Positions 1 through 8,715 of a DNA stretch of 64,000 nt are shown here, one piece after another. The notes under the pieces are model-generated. The model saw only the letters and a list, made by a program, of their open reading frames with translations, had not been told where the DNA came from and ran no database searches. The stretch lies in NCBI RefSeq assembly GCF_014639155.1, contig NZ_BMFT01000001.1, forward strand, positions 186,001 through 250,000, read 5' to 3'. This DNA comes from Paenibacillus segetis (GTDB lineage: Bacteria; Bacillota; Bacilli; Paenibacillales; Paenibacillaceae). The first letter of the stretch is position 1; each line of letters begins with the position of its first letter. Both the position numbers and the translations under genes were made by a program.

Positions 1-338
1 AATATCGAATGATCAAACTCATCTTGCAGCCCCTTGTAGAGAATGCAATCTATCATGGGGTTAAGATGAAGCAGGGGCCTGGTCTTATCCGAATATCCTC
101 GGAAGAGAAGGATAAGGACATTATTCTGATTGTAGAAGATAACGGCAATGGTATGGATGAGGGGAAGTTGAAATCACTGCTCAATCCAACTGCCGTAACA
201 GAGGGTGGAAGAGGAGTCGGAGTAAGAAATGTTCAGGAACGGATTAAGTTATATTACGGATCGCAATATGGATTGACCTACCATAGTATTCTAGGCGTGG
301 GGACAACCGTATATATTCGTATACCCAAATCACGCTAG
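1..338 (+). CDS. YesM/LytS-type sensor histidine kinase, C-terminal end (5' truncated by window)
   Basis: Only the ATP-binding end of a membrane kinase is present; the reading frame is open to the left edge. The N-box (LQPLVENAIYHG), a G1 box (DNGNGM) and a G2 box (GVGVRNVQERI) form the HATPase_c domain of the YesM/LytS family. The missing part would hold the sensor, HAMP and phosphorylated histidine. It sits 19 bp upstream of a membrane-anchored sugar-binding protein and then an Rbs/Xyl-type ABC transporter. Together these resemble the XylFII-LytS-YesN arrangement of clostridia, in which a binding-protein homologue hands the sugar signal to the kinase. Family assignment is firm; partnership with the next gene is inferred from position. 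Confidence 0.93.
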   Translation, partial: YRMIKLILQPLVENAIYHGVKMKQGPGLIRISSEEKDKDIILIVEDNGNGMDEGKLKSLLNPTAVTEGGRGVGVRNVQERIKLYYGSQYGLTYHSILGVGTTVYIRIPKSR

Positions 339-357
339 GTTAGGGAGGGCGAGAGAC

Positions 358-1341
358 ATGCAGGTAATCCGCAAGTGGCTAACCATAGTTGGTGTACTCC
401 TTCTCATCGCGGTGGTTGTGTTTGCCTATGGGTATAATGAATTATCTATGAAAAAAAAGACAGATGTTATCGTAATTCTTAAAACGATTGATCCATCAGT
501 TGAGTTCTGGCAGGTGTTAATCGATGGCGTGCATGAGGCCGCACAGGAGTTCAATGCGAACGTTCAAATATGGGGGACGGAGAAGGAAACGGACGTCGAT
601 GAACAAATTTCGCTTGTGGAAAATGCGATAGAGAAACGACCGGACGTGATTGTGTTGGCAGCAACCGATTACCAAAGGCTCGTCCCCATTTCCGAGAAAA
701 TAAAGAAGAGTGGCATCAAGCTCGTTATTGTCGACTCCGGAATTAAATCTGACGCTGCCGATAGCGTCGTGGCCACAGACAATGTCAACGCAGGTAGAGA
801 AGCGGGCGAAGCAATGAAAGATTTAATTAAAGGTACGGCTCAAATAGCAATTATTAGCTATGTCAAAGACGCCGCTTCTCACATTGACAGGGAAAAAGGT
901 ATCCGAGAAGTGATAGAGAATTACCCCGAGATTGAAGTGCTTGGGACATATAATAGCGAAGGATCGGAGCAAAATGCCTATCTATTGGCTAAGGAAATAT
1001 TACAAGTACATCCGGATACGTTAGGGATTATCGGCCTGAATGAGCCGACTACTGTCGGTGCGGGAAGAGCGATTCAGGAGCTAGAATTAAAGGGGAAGGT
1101 GCAGCTGATTGGGTTCGATAGTTCTTTCAATGAGATCAAGCTTCTGGATGAAGGTATAATGAAAGCTACCGTGATCCAGAAACCCTTTCAGATGGGTTAT
1201 CTCAGTATCAAGACAGCCGTGGAAGTTGTCAAAGGCAAGCGTGTTTCCAAGCTGATCGATACGGGCTCACTGCTCATAACGAAAGAAAATATGTACGTAG
1301 AAGAGAATCAGAAGCTACTGTTTCCCTTTGTTGAAAATTAA
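358..1341 (+). CDS. Membrane-anchored periplasmic-binding-protein-like sugar sensor (XylFII-like)
   Basis: A 327-residue Peripla_BP_4 (RbsB/XylF-like) protein. Residues 7-25 form one transmembrane anchor, and there is no lipobox cysteine, unlike transport-type binding proteins. The ligand domain follows from about residue 35. It is clearly paralogous to the lipoprotein at 4168-5169: both have FWQ near the N-terminus, a DSG segment and a VATDN motif. The start has a GGGAGGG site 8 bp upstream. The gene follows the kinase and is separated from the transporter genes by a terminator. This suggests a sensing partner of the kinase rather than a transport subunit. The sugar cannot be told from sequence. 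Confidence 0.85.
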   Translation: MQVIRKWLTIVGVLLLIAVVVFAYGYNELSMKKKTDVIVILKTIDPSVEFWQVLIDGVHEAAQEFNANVQIWGTEKETDVDEQISLVENAIEKRPDVIVLAATDYQRLVPISEKIKKSGIKLVIVDSGIKSDAADSVVATDNVNAGREAGEAMKDLIKGTAQIAIISYVKDAASHIDREKGIREVIENYPEIEVLGTYNSEGSEQNAYLLAKEILQVHPDTLGIIGLNEPTTVGAGRAIQELELKGKVQLIGFDSSFNEIKLLDEGIMKATVIQKPFQMGYLSIKTAVEVVKGKRVSKLIDTGSLLITKENMYVEENQKLLFPFVEN

Positions 1342-1429
1342 CTGACGAAATAGGGTTATAGTGTATGTGACGCTTCTCGATATGCTTCGTGATCAATAGA
1401 TGGCTTTTTGAACAACCTCTTATACGACG

Positions 1430-1458
1430 AGGTCCATGCATTTGCGCATGGGCCTTTT
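1430..1458 (+). terminator. Intrinsic terminator after the kinase/sensor genes
   Basis: A 10-bp stem (AGGTCCATGC with GCATGGGCCT, one G-U pair), a 6-nt loop and a short T run. It separates the sensor transcript from the ABC transporter genes that begin at 1570. Confidence 0.6.
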
Positions 1459-1569
1459 CGACGTTCCAAAAATATTCGACTCTTACAAGAAGAAATCACA
1501 TGTAAGTGCTGGATCAAACCCAGTATATTTACGGTACTAACATGAACAAGAAGATGGGAGATAAGGTCG

Positions 1570-3078
1570 ATGGATGAATTTCTTGTGAAAATGGACGGGA
1601 TTGAAAAAAGTTTTGCAGGTGTTCAGGTCTTAAAAGATTGCATGTTTGGGTTACGTGCGGGGGAAGTGCACGCTCTTGTTGGGGAGAACGGTGCGGGGAA
1701 ATCGACCATGATGAAAGTATTAACGGGTGTATATCAGAAGGACGAAGGACGCATTCTCTATCAGGGTAAGGAAGTCCGCATTCCTGATACAAGATCTGCT
1801 CAAAAACAAGGCATTAGCATGATTCATCAGGAGATGAATCTGGCTCCCGATCTAACGGTCGCGCAAAACATCTTTATCGGCAAAGAACCCCGGAAAGGCA
1901 TAAAGCTATTTCTTGATGATAAGGAGATGAATAGACAAACCTCTGTTTTGCTGAAGCAAATGAATCTAGATATTGATCCAACTACGCTCGTCTCGAAGCT
2001 TACGGTAGCCAAGCAACAAATGGTCGAGATCATCAAAGCGATATCCTACGATTCTCAGGTGCTGATCATGGACGAACCGACGGCAGCCCTCAGCGATGCG
2101 GAAATCGAGGAATTGTTCAAGATCATCATTCAATTACGGGAAAAAGGTGTAGGCATCGTATACATCTCTCACCGCATGTCAGAGTTGAAACGAATAACCG
2201 ACCGTATAACGGTCATGCGTGATGGAAGCTACATCGATACGGTCTTGACGGCCGATTCGAGCATTGAACAGATTATTTCAATGATGGTAGGTCGGGAGCT
2301 GTATCAGTCTGATAAGACGAACCGGATAAAGGACGAAACGAGCAAAATCGTACTCGAGGTCCGCAACTTAAACCGCAGAAACGTTCTTCATGACGTGAGC
2401 TTCTCACTTCGAGAAGGAGAAATCATCGGGTTTGCTGGATTGGTCGGTGCAGGAAGAACGGAGGTCGCACGAGCTATTTTTGGGGCAGATCCCATAGATT
2501 CAGGTGAGATCTATGTTCATGGTCGCAAAGTACGGATTGAGGGCCCACATCAGGCCGTAAAGCATGGCATCGGGTATTTGACCGAAGACCGAAAGCACTT
2601 TGGCTGCTTACTCGAGATGGATGTTTCCACGAACGTAACGCTGGCAACTACCCGTCGATTCACAAGTGCCGGTTTTTGGATGAACGGAAAACGTATGAAT
2701 GACGTGTCGAACCAAATCGTTGAGGAGTTGAAGGTGAAGACGGTAGGCATCAAACAGAACCTGAAATATCTATCCGGCGGTAACCAGCAGAAGGTGATTA
2801 TTGGGAAGTGGTTAACACGGGACTGTGACATTCTGATATTTGATGAGCCAACTCGTGGAATCGATATTGGTGCCAAGAGTGAGATTTACAAGCTTCTTGA
2901 GAACTTGGCCGCCTCAGGTAAATCGATCATCATGATTAGCTCGGAATTGCCGGAAATTCTAAGGCTTAGTCATCGCATTATCGTGATGTGTGAAGGAAGA
3001 ATCACGGGGGAACTGATGAATGATCTGCATGCAACCCAGGAACAGATCATGACACATGCGACGGATCGAATAGGGTAG
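1570..3078 (+). CDS. Sugar ABC transporter ATP-binding protein (RbsA/XylG/MglA family)
   Basis: This 502-residue protein has two fused nucleotide-binding domains, the normal size for RbsA-type ATPases. The first domain has Walker A GENGAGKST, a signature-like LTVAKQQ and Walker B LIMDEPTAAL. The second has the degenerate P-loop GLVGAGRTE typical of the family, signature SGGNQQK and Walker B LIFDEPTRG. It energises import of a monosaccharide through the permease at 3105. The start ATG follows a GGGAG site. It is first in a three-gene operon (ATPase, permease, binding protein) with gaps of 26 and 67 bp. Confidence 0.95.
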   Translation: MDEFLVKMDGIEKSFAGVQVLKDCMFGLRAGEVHALVGENGAGKSTMMKVLTGVYQKDEGRILYQGKEVRIPDTRSAQKQGISMIHQEMNLAPDLTVAQNIFIGKEPRKGIKLFLDDKEMNRQTSVLLKQMNLDIDPTTLVSKLTVAKQQMVEIIKAISYDSQVLIMDEPTAALSDAEIEELFKIIIQLREKGVGIVYISHRMSELKRITDRITVMRDGSYIDTVLTADSSIEQIISMMVGRELYQSDKTNRIKDETSKIVLEVRNLNRRNVLHDVSFSLREGEIIGFAGLVGAGRTEVARAIFGADPIDSGEIYVHGRKVRIEGPHQAVKHGIGYLTEDRKHFGCLLEMDVSTNVTLATTRRFTSAGFWMNGKRMNDVSNQIVEELKVKTVGIKQNLKYLSGGNQQKVIIGKWLTRDCDILIFDEPTRGIDIGAKSEIYKLLENLAASGKSIIMISSELPEILRLSHRIIVMCEGRITGELMNDLHATQEQIMTHATDRIG

Positions 3079-3104
3079 AAGTAGACAGAGAAAGGAAGAG
3101 AAGA

Positions 3105-4100
3105 ATGAAGGAAGCGACAGTAACTAATCGGAAACCGCAGTTTGCGATCAAGTCAGGATTACAGCAGCTATTAATCTTCGGAAGTTTGATATTGTTGGTT
3201 ATCTTTTTTTCATTAGCTTCGGGGAATTTCTTTCACTTTTCCAATATCATTGGAATATTGCTCTCGACCGCGGTTACTGGTGTTCTGGCCTTGGGATCGA
3301 CATTTGTTATCATAACGGGCGGGATCGATCTATCGGTTGGAACAGTGATGACGTTATCTGCGGTTATGACGGGGATGTTTATTACGGTATGGGGATTGCC
3401 GGTTCCGATTGGTATTATTGGTGGATTGCTGACCGGGGCATTATGCGGATTTTTGTCCGGATTTACGATTGCGCGATTGGGAATTCCCCCGTTTATCGCG
3501 ACACTTGCGATGATGATGATTGCGAAAGGGTTAGCATTAGTCATCTCGGGAGCCAAGCCGATTTATTTCACTGACAATCAAGTGTTTATGAATATTTCTT
3601 TAGGGTCTGTGTTGGGAGCTTTAATTCCGGGATTTGATATTCCAAACGCTGTCCTAATTTTCTTCATACTAGCCATTCTAGGTAGCGTATTATTGTCCCG
3701 AACAATTGTCGGCCGCTATAACTTTGCAATCGGCAGTAATGAAGAGGCAACTAGACTCTCAGGTATTAACGTTCGTAATTGGAAAATCGTCATTTATACG
3801 ATTACGGGTCTATTTACGGGGATTGCCGGTATTCTAATGGCTTCCCGTCTGAATACGGCACACCCTTCACTCGGTGCGGGATATGAAATGGAAGCTATTG
3901 CGGCCGTTATTATCGGCGGTACCTCGCTAAGTGGCGGCAAGGGAACGATCTTGGGGACGGTGATTGGTGCTCTGATTATGAGCGTACTGACGAATGGGTT
4001 ACGTATCATGTCTGTTCCGCAGGAATGGCAGACGGTCGTTGTCGGATTTGTTATCTTGCTAGCTGTTTATGCGGATATCTTGCGTCGGCGCAAGGCTTAA
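3105..4100 (+). CDS. Sugar ABC transporter permease (RbsC/XylH family)
   Basis: A 331-residue, very hydrophobic protein with about ten membrane segments. The family loop motif appears as STFVIITGGIDLSVG near residue 65, and the cytoplasmic EAA-like region as GSNEEATRLSGINV near residue 207. It forms the membrane channel for the ATPase encoded 26 bp upstream and receives sugar from the lipoprotein encoded downstream. The RBS AAAGGAAGAG lies close to the ATG. Only one permease gene is present, as usual for homodimeric RbsC-type systems. Confidence 0.95.
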   Translation: MKEATVTNRKPQFAIKSGLQQLLIFGSLILLVIFFSLASGNFFHFSNIIGILLSTAVTGVLALGSTFVIITGGIDLSVGTVMTLSAVMTGMFITVWGLPVPIGIIGGLLTGALCGFLSGFTIARLGIPPFIATLAMMMIAKGLALVISGAKPIYFTDNQVFMNISLGSVLGALIPGFDIPNAVLIFFILAILGSVLLSRTIVGRYNFAIGSNEEATRLSGINVRNWKIVIYTITGLFTGIAGILMASRLNTAHPSLGAGYEMEAIAAVIIGGTSLSGGKGTILGTVIGALIMSVLTNGLRIMSVPQEWQTVVVGFVILLAVYADILRRRKA

Positions 4101-4167
4101 CAACGGTATAGACTCCTCAGGGGAATATATACAAGCAACTAAAATTTATCCAGAAGGGGATTAGAAC

Positions 4168-5169
4168 ATGAGAAAAATATGGATTATGGGGATATTAGCA
4201 CTCGTATTGGTTATCAGTGCATGTGGCACGAGCAAGTCGGGTGGAGGTAACGCCTCTTCAACGGTTGTTCCAAAATCTGAAGGAAACGCGGCAAAGGAGA
4301 AAATGTATATTCCTATTATCTCCAAAGGGTTCCAACATCAATTCTGGCAAGCGGTTAAGCTTGGTGCAGAGAAGGCTGCAGCCGAATTGAACGTCGATAT
4401 TACTTTCGAAGGCCCTGAGTCTGAAGCCCAAGTGGATAAACAGCTCGAAATGCTACAAGTTGCACTGGACAAAAAGCCTAGTGCCCTCGGGTTTGCAGCA
4501 CTCGATAGTCAAGCGTCGATCCCGCTGCTCAAGAAGGCTAAGGATGCGGGTATTCCTGTCATCGCGTTCGACTCTGGTGTAGATAGTGATATTCCGCTCA
4601 GTACTGTAGCAACGGATAATACGTATGCAGCTGGTGTCGCTGCTGACAAAATGGCTGAACTGATCGGGGGGGAAGGCGAAATTGCAATAATAGCTCATGA
4701 CCAAACGAGCCGCACGGGCATCGATCGTCGTGACGGTTTCAAAAACCGTATTGAGGAGAAATACCCCAATGTCAAAATCGTCGATATTCAATATGGAGAC
4801 GGGGACCATCTGAAATCGACCGATGTAGCTAAAGCAATTATGCAAGCGCACCCAAACCTTAAGGGCCTGTTCGGCACGAATGAGGGCTCCGCGATTGGCA
4901 TCATTAATGCGGTAACGGAAGCCAAAGTGGTTGGCAAAGTTACAGTTATCGGCTACGATTCCGGTAAGGCACAAATCGACGCGATTAAGAATGGTACGAT
5001 GGCTGGCGCTATCTCCCAAAATCCAGTAGGCATCGGCTATGAAACGGTTAAAGCGGCAGTAGCTGCAACTAAAGGGGAAACGATTAAGTCAACAATCGAT
5101 AGCGGCTTCGTATGGTATGACAAAACGAACATCGACAATGAAGATGTTAAAGCCGTTCTTTACGAATAA
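4168..5169 (+). CDS. Sugar ABC transporter substrate-binding lipoprotein (RbsB/XylF-like)
   Basis: A 333-residue lipoprotein. The signal sequence ends in VISAC, so the mature protein would begin at Cys20 and be lipid-anchored outside the membrane. A Peripla_BP_4 sugar-binding domain follows, with FWQAVKLGAEKAA, AFDSG and VATDN motifs shared with the membrane-anchored paralogue at 358-1341. It captures the sugar for the permease and ATPase encoded just upstream. A strong terminator follows. The pairing with a paralogous sensor suggests both bind the same sugar or related sugars, which is inference. Confidence 0.93.
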   Translation: MRKIWIMGILALVLVISACGTSKSGGGNASSTVVPKSEGNAAKEKMYIPIISKGFQHQFWQAVKLGAEKAAAELNVDITFEGPESEAQVDKQLEMLQVALDKKPSALGFAALDSQASIPLLKKAKDAGIPVIAFDSGVDSDIPLSTVATDNTYAAGVAADKMAELIGGEGEIAIIAHDQTSRTGIDRRDGFKNRIEEKYPNVKIVDIQYGDGDHLKSTDVAKAIMQAHPNLKGLFGTNEGSAIGIINAVTEAKVVGKVTVIGYDSGKAQIDAIKNGTMAGAISQNPVGIGYETVKAAVAATKGETIKSTIDSGFVWYDKTNIDNEDVKAVLYE

Positions 5170-5199
5170 ACCTTCGTCATCATCATTGGACGTAAATAC

Positions 5200-5236
5200 A
5201 AAAGCCGCCGTCCCCGATATGGGAACGGCGGCTTTT
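5200..5236. terminator. Strong terminator between convergent genes
   Basis: A long GC-rich stem (AAAAGCCGCCGTCCCC with GGGAACGGCGGCTTTT) around a 5-nt loop, with A and T tracts on both sides. It can stop the sugar transporter operon and the oppositely oriented GGDEF gene. Confidence 0.85.
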
Positions 5237-5323
5237 GTGCGCTTGGTAGTACGAGTTCGTGAGGGCATGTTGGGAACGTCCAATACCACCATTAATCTCG
5301 GAAATTAAGAGGACTGCCAAGCT

Positions 5324-6730
5324 CTAACTCCCGCAACTAATCTGATTCTTTCCAAGTAATTTTGCTTTATAAAGTTCTACATCAGCCTTTTGAAATAAGT
5401 CTGTAAAGGTGACTACAGATCCACCTGAGTTATCCGAAACTCCAATACTGGCTGTTATAGAAATGGAGAGACCGTTCTTCATCATTTCAATGGATTTAAA
5501 GGATTCTTCTATTTGTTCGGCTTTAATTTTTCCATCTGAAAGCGATATGTTTTTCAAAATAATAATAAATTCATCTCCACCATAGCGACCGACTAAATCA
5601 TGTTCTCCGAATTTTTTAGAAAAAGATTTACTCACGTGTTGGATGACTTCATCACCAAATAGGTGACCATAGGTATCATTAATAGATTTGAAATTATCGA
5701 TATCAAAAGCAATACATACTATATTGTCGTTTGTTATAGATGCTTGTTCTAACCATTGATTTGCTGTGTACTCAATATATTTCCGATTAAATAGACCTGT
5801 CAGATAGTCGGTATTAGCCTTTTTCTCAATGTCCGTTATGCTGTGCTTTATATTTAGTCTTAGAGCAACAAGCTCAAGCTCTCTATTACTAATTTGGTTC
5901 AGAATTGCTATGTATTCTTTTTGAACTAAATATCCAAGCTGGACATCATTCATGAGGTCACATAATTTGCATCTTTCGGCTTGAATTGCTTTTAACAAAT
6001 AGACGTCATTGTAGCTCTCCACAAGATTTTTAGCCACTGTATAAGATTCGAATGCTTCTCTATATAAGGTTTGTTTGGAGTACCAATTTCCTTGTAGATC
6101 ATAGCAATTGGATTTTTCTCTTATAAATGAATCTAGAATAGGATCGTTAATCATTTCATCAATCAGTGACTTGGAAGCTTCGAAATTCTCAAGCCCGATA
6201 TATGCTTTAGCCATGTTTAATTTCACTCTTAGTTCTAAGATTGGACTTGCAGGTTCCAGTAATTTAGCGGTATCAAGTCCTTCTTTAGCCATTTTTAAAG
6301 CGTCCTCATAGTTTTCTTCTGCACAGTATATATGACTGTAATTGCTATATCCATTACTGATAATGATATATTTATTCAGTTTTTTTCCTAAAGCAATACT
6401 TACTTCGAGTGTCGCCTTGGCCTTGTTGAAATCTTTATTAAATTCATAAAGTAAAAACAAAATATTGTTTAAATTCAACTTATCTAATTCGTCACCGTAT
6501 ATACTACAAAGTTCAATATAAGTACCAATATTGTTGAAGGCCTCTTCAATATCGCCAATACAATAATAAGAAGCAATTTTATGAAGATGTGCAACTAATA
6601 CGGATTTATGATCATTTGCTGCCATGCCCCATTCAAGAAGATGTTGACAAGCCTCGATGGTCTCCTTGTATTTCCCTTCAGATCTAAGCAATGTTACTTT
6701 TTCCTGTAAAAGCATCAAATCTTCTGTCAT
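5324..6730 (-). CDS. Cytoplasmic TPR-GGDEF diguanylate cyclase
   Basis: A 468-residue protein when started at the ATG at 6730, which has GGAGTG at good spacing. A frame extension of 13 codons further upstream lacks such a site. Residues 1 to about 290 are TPR-like helical repeats with no membrane segment. A GGDEF domain follows, with the active-site motif GGDEF at 384-388 and the usual FDIDNFKSIND metal/substrate region. The cyclase looks active and should make cyclic di-GMP. The inhibitory I-site (RxxD) is replaced by GEHD, so product feedback is probably missing. The TPR half presumably takes a signal from another protein. It is transcribed alone. Confidence 0.9.
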   Translation of the reverse strand: MTEDLMLLQEKVTLLRSEGKYKETIEACQHLLEWGMAANDHKSVLVAHLHKIASYYCIGDIEEAFNNIGTYIELCSIYGDELDKLNLNNILFLLYEFNKDFNKAKATLEVSIALGKKLNKYIIISNGYSNYSHIYCAEENYEDALKMAKEGLDTAKLLEPASPILELRVKLNMAKAYIGLENFEASKSLIDEMINDPILDSFIREKSNCYDLQGNWYSKQTLYREAFESYTVAKNLVESYNDVYLLKAIQAERCKLCDLMNDVQLGYLVQKEYIAILNQISNRELELVALRLNIKHSITDIEKKANTDYLTGLFNRKYIEYTANQWLEQASITNDNIVCIAFDIDNFKSINDTYGHLFGDEVIQHVSKSFSKKFGEHDLVGRYGGDEFIIILKNISLSDGKIKAEQIEESFKSIEMMKNGLSISITASIGVSDNSGGSVVTFTDLFQKADVELYKAKLLGKNQISCGS

Positions 6731-6871
6731 AGTGCCACTCCTAGTCCTAGTAAATAAAGAAGACATCATTTGATGAGGTGTAATTTTATCATTATAATAT
6801 TAAAGTTTACCTTTTACACTATAAACCTGATTTACCTGTGTTTCTTATATTAGGGTTTACTCTGGGTAAAT

Positions 6872-6901
6872 AAAAGCACTGTCTCAAAGGACAGTGCTTT
6901 T
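6872..6901 (-). terminator. Terminator of the ABC exporter operon
   Basis: A 12-bp perfect stem (AAAAGCACTGTC with GACAGTGCTTTT) around a 6-nt loop lies just after the stop of the leftward exporter genes. On the minus strand it is followed by a T-rich stretch. Confidence 0.85.
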
Positions 6902-6933
6902 ATAATATTTATTAGTCAGTTGTACTAAATAAC

Positions 6934-8715
6934 TTAAGCTTCTATCTCCATCTTCTGTGCCGAATATAACCGGTAGTATAGGCCTTGTAGAGCCATTAGC
7001 TCGTCGTGCGAGCCGCACTCCGCAATACCTTTATCGGAGACATACATGATGCGGTCACAGTTTTTGACGGTAGATAACCGGTGCGCAATAATGAAAGAGG
7101 TCCGTCCCTTAAGCAGTTCGTTCAGGCCCTGCTGAAGCAGTCGCTCGGTCTTGGCGTCAATCGACGAGGTAGCTTCGTCAAGGATAAGAACTCGTGGGTC
7201 GGCCAAGAGTGTCCGTGCGAACGAGATCAGCTGACGTTGTCCTTGTGACAGCTTCGAACCACGCTCGTTGACCTCCGTCAGGTAGCCTTGTTCGAATTCA
7301 CGGATGAAATCGTCGGCACATACGGTCTTCGCCGCAGCGATGATTTCTTCTTCTGTCGCATCAAGACGGCCGTAACGAATATTTTCAAGAATCGTGCCTG
7401 AGAAAATAAAGCTATCCTGGAGCATAATACCCATTTGGCTACGTAGTGATTTCAGCGTCACCTGTGAGATGTCATGTCCATCAATGGAGATTGTACCATC
7501 CGTAATGTTGTAGAAGCGCGAGATCAGGTTAACAATGGTTGTTTTACCTGCACCCGTCGGTCCCACAAGGGCGATGCTTTCTCCCTCCTTAATATCGAAG
7601 GTAAGATTCTCGAGAATGTTGTTACCTGGGTCATAGGCAAAGGTAACCTTGTCGAAGGACACATTACCACGGATAGGCGGTAGTTGCTTCGCATTCGGTA
7701 CATCGCTGACGGTTACAGGTTCATCGAGTGTTTCGAAGATACGCTCGAGATATGCTACGGCGTTAATGAAGCTATTGTATAGATTCGATAGGTTCAGAAT
7801 CGGCTGCCAGAATCGGGCAGCATAGGCTCCCATTGCGAGAATGACACCAAAGGTTACATCCTTCGGGTTAAGGGCAAGCAGCCCTACCAGATAAATTGAT
7901 GTTGAGACAATGGTAGCCAAGTTATCAACGCTAAACGGGATTAAGGCGTTATACCGTAAGGCGCGCATCCATTCTGTCCGGTAATTGTTAGATAGGCGAG
8001 TAAAGATGCCCTCATTACGTTGTTCCCGGGAGAAGATTTGCGTCACACGGATGCCGCTAATACTTTCTTGCAAATAAGCGTTCATATTGGAACTCTTATT
8101 GGAGACTGCCTGCCATGCCCGGCGCTGCTTGGTCTTGATCATCAACATGATGGCGAGGAAGACCGGTAGTCCTGCCAGAATAACGAGCGAGAGCCGAACA
8201 TCTACGGCAAACATAAATGCAGCAATAAAGATCAAATTCACGATTTCAAGAATGAAGTTAATAATACCGTTGGATAACACATCCGATACCGAGTTGACAT
8301 AGTTGACGACCCGGATGAGAATTTTACCTTGTGGACGGTCATCATAATATTTGAACGGGAGCTCTTGTAAATGCTTGAACAGATCCGTTCGGATCTCAAA
8401 AATAATGTCTTGCCCGACACTCGTCATGATACGCGAACGGATCGTTGCTAAATAGACACTGACTACAATTGTCACCAACATAAGCGCTGACCATCCCACC
8501 AGTGGGAGGACCGCCTTTGTTGGGATCGTCACGTCGACAACGTGCTGCATGATGAGTGGAGCCGACAGCGCAATAGCTGCTGACAATGCACTCAACACAA
8601 ATGCAACAATCATGGGTTTTTTCTGACTCTTGATGTAGACTAACGCTCGCCGAAAGTGCCTGATATCAAATGGCGACTCCAGATCTTCATCGATGTCGAA
8701 TTTATTCCTTGCCAT
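6934..8715 (-). CDS. Heterodimeric ABC exporter, subunit with the catalytic Walker site
   Basis: A 593-residue half-transporter with six membrane segments (about 35-320) and a C-terminal ATPase. Walker A GPTGAGKT is at 385-392, Walker B ends in DEATSS with catalytic Glu514, and the H-loop His545 is present. Its signature is LSQGQ (489-493) instead of LSGGQ. The gene overlaps the upstream partner by 14 bp. Partner features are complementary, so this subunit supplies the working Walker residues and a weakened signature, as in YfiB/YfiC- or BmrC/BmrD-like drug exporters. The substrate is unknown; multidrug or lipid export is the family norm. Confidence 0.93.
   Translation of the reverse strand: MARNKFDIDEDLESPFDIRHFRRALVYIKSQKKPMIVAFVLSALSAAIALSAPLIMQHVVDVTIPTKAVLPLVGWSALMLVTIVVSVYLATIRSRIMTSVGQDIIFEIRTDLFKHLQELPFKYYDDRPQGKILIRVVNYVNSVSDVLSNGIINFILEIVNLIFIAAFMFAVDVRLSLVILAGLPVFLAIMLMIKTKQRRAWQAVSNKSSNMNAYLQESISGIRVTQIFSREQRNEGIFTRLSNNYRTEWMRALRYNALIPFSVDNLATIVSTSIYLVGLLALNPKDVTFGVILAMGAYAARFWQPILNLSNLYNSFINAVAYLERIFETLDEPVTVSDVPNAKQLPPIRGNVSFDKVTFAYDPGNNILENLTFDIKEGESIALVGPTGAGKTTIVNLISRFYNITDGTISIDGHDISQVTLKSLRSQMGIMLQDSFIFSGTILENIRYGRLDATEEEIIAAAKTVCADDFIREFEQGYLTEVNERGSKLSQGQRQLISFARTLLADPRVLILDEATSSIDAKTERLLQQGLNELLKGRTSFIIAHRLSTVKNCDRIMYVSDKGIAECGSHDELMALQGLYYRLYSAQKMEIEA

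Noticed and set aside
4453-5019. 188-codon open frame on the minus strand
   Set aside because: It lies wholly inside the sugar-binding lipoprotein gene, has no RBS or recognisable domain, and is explained by codon bias of the real gene.
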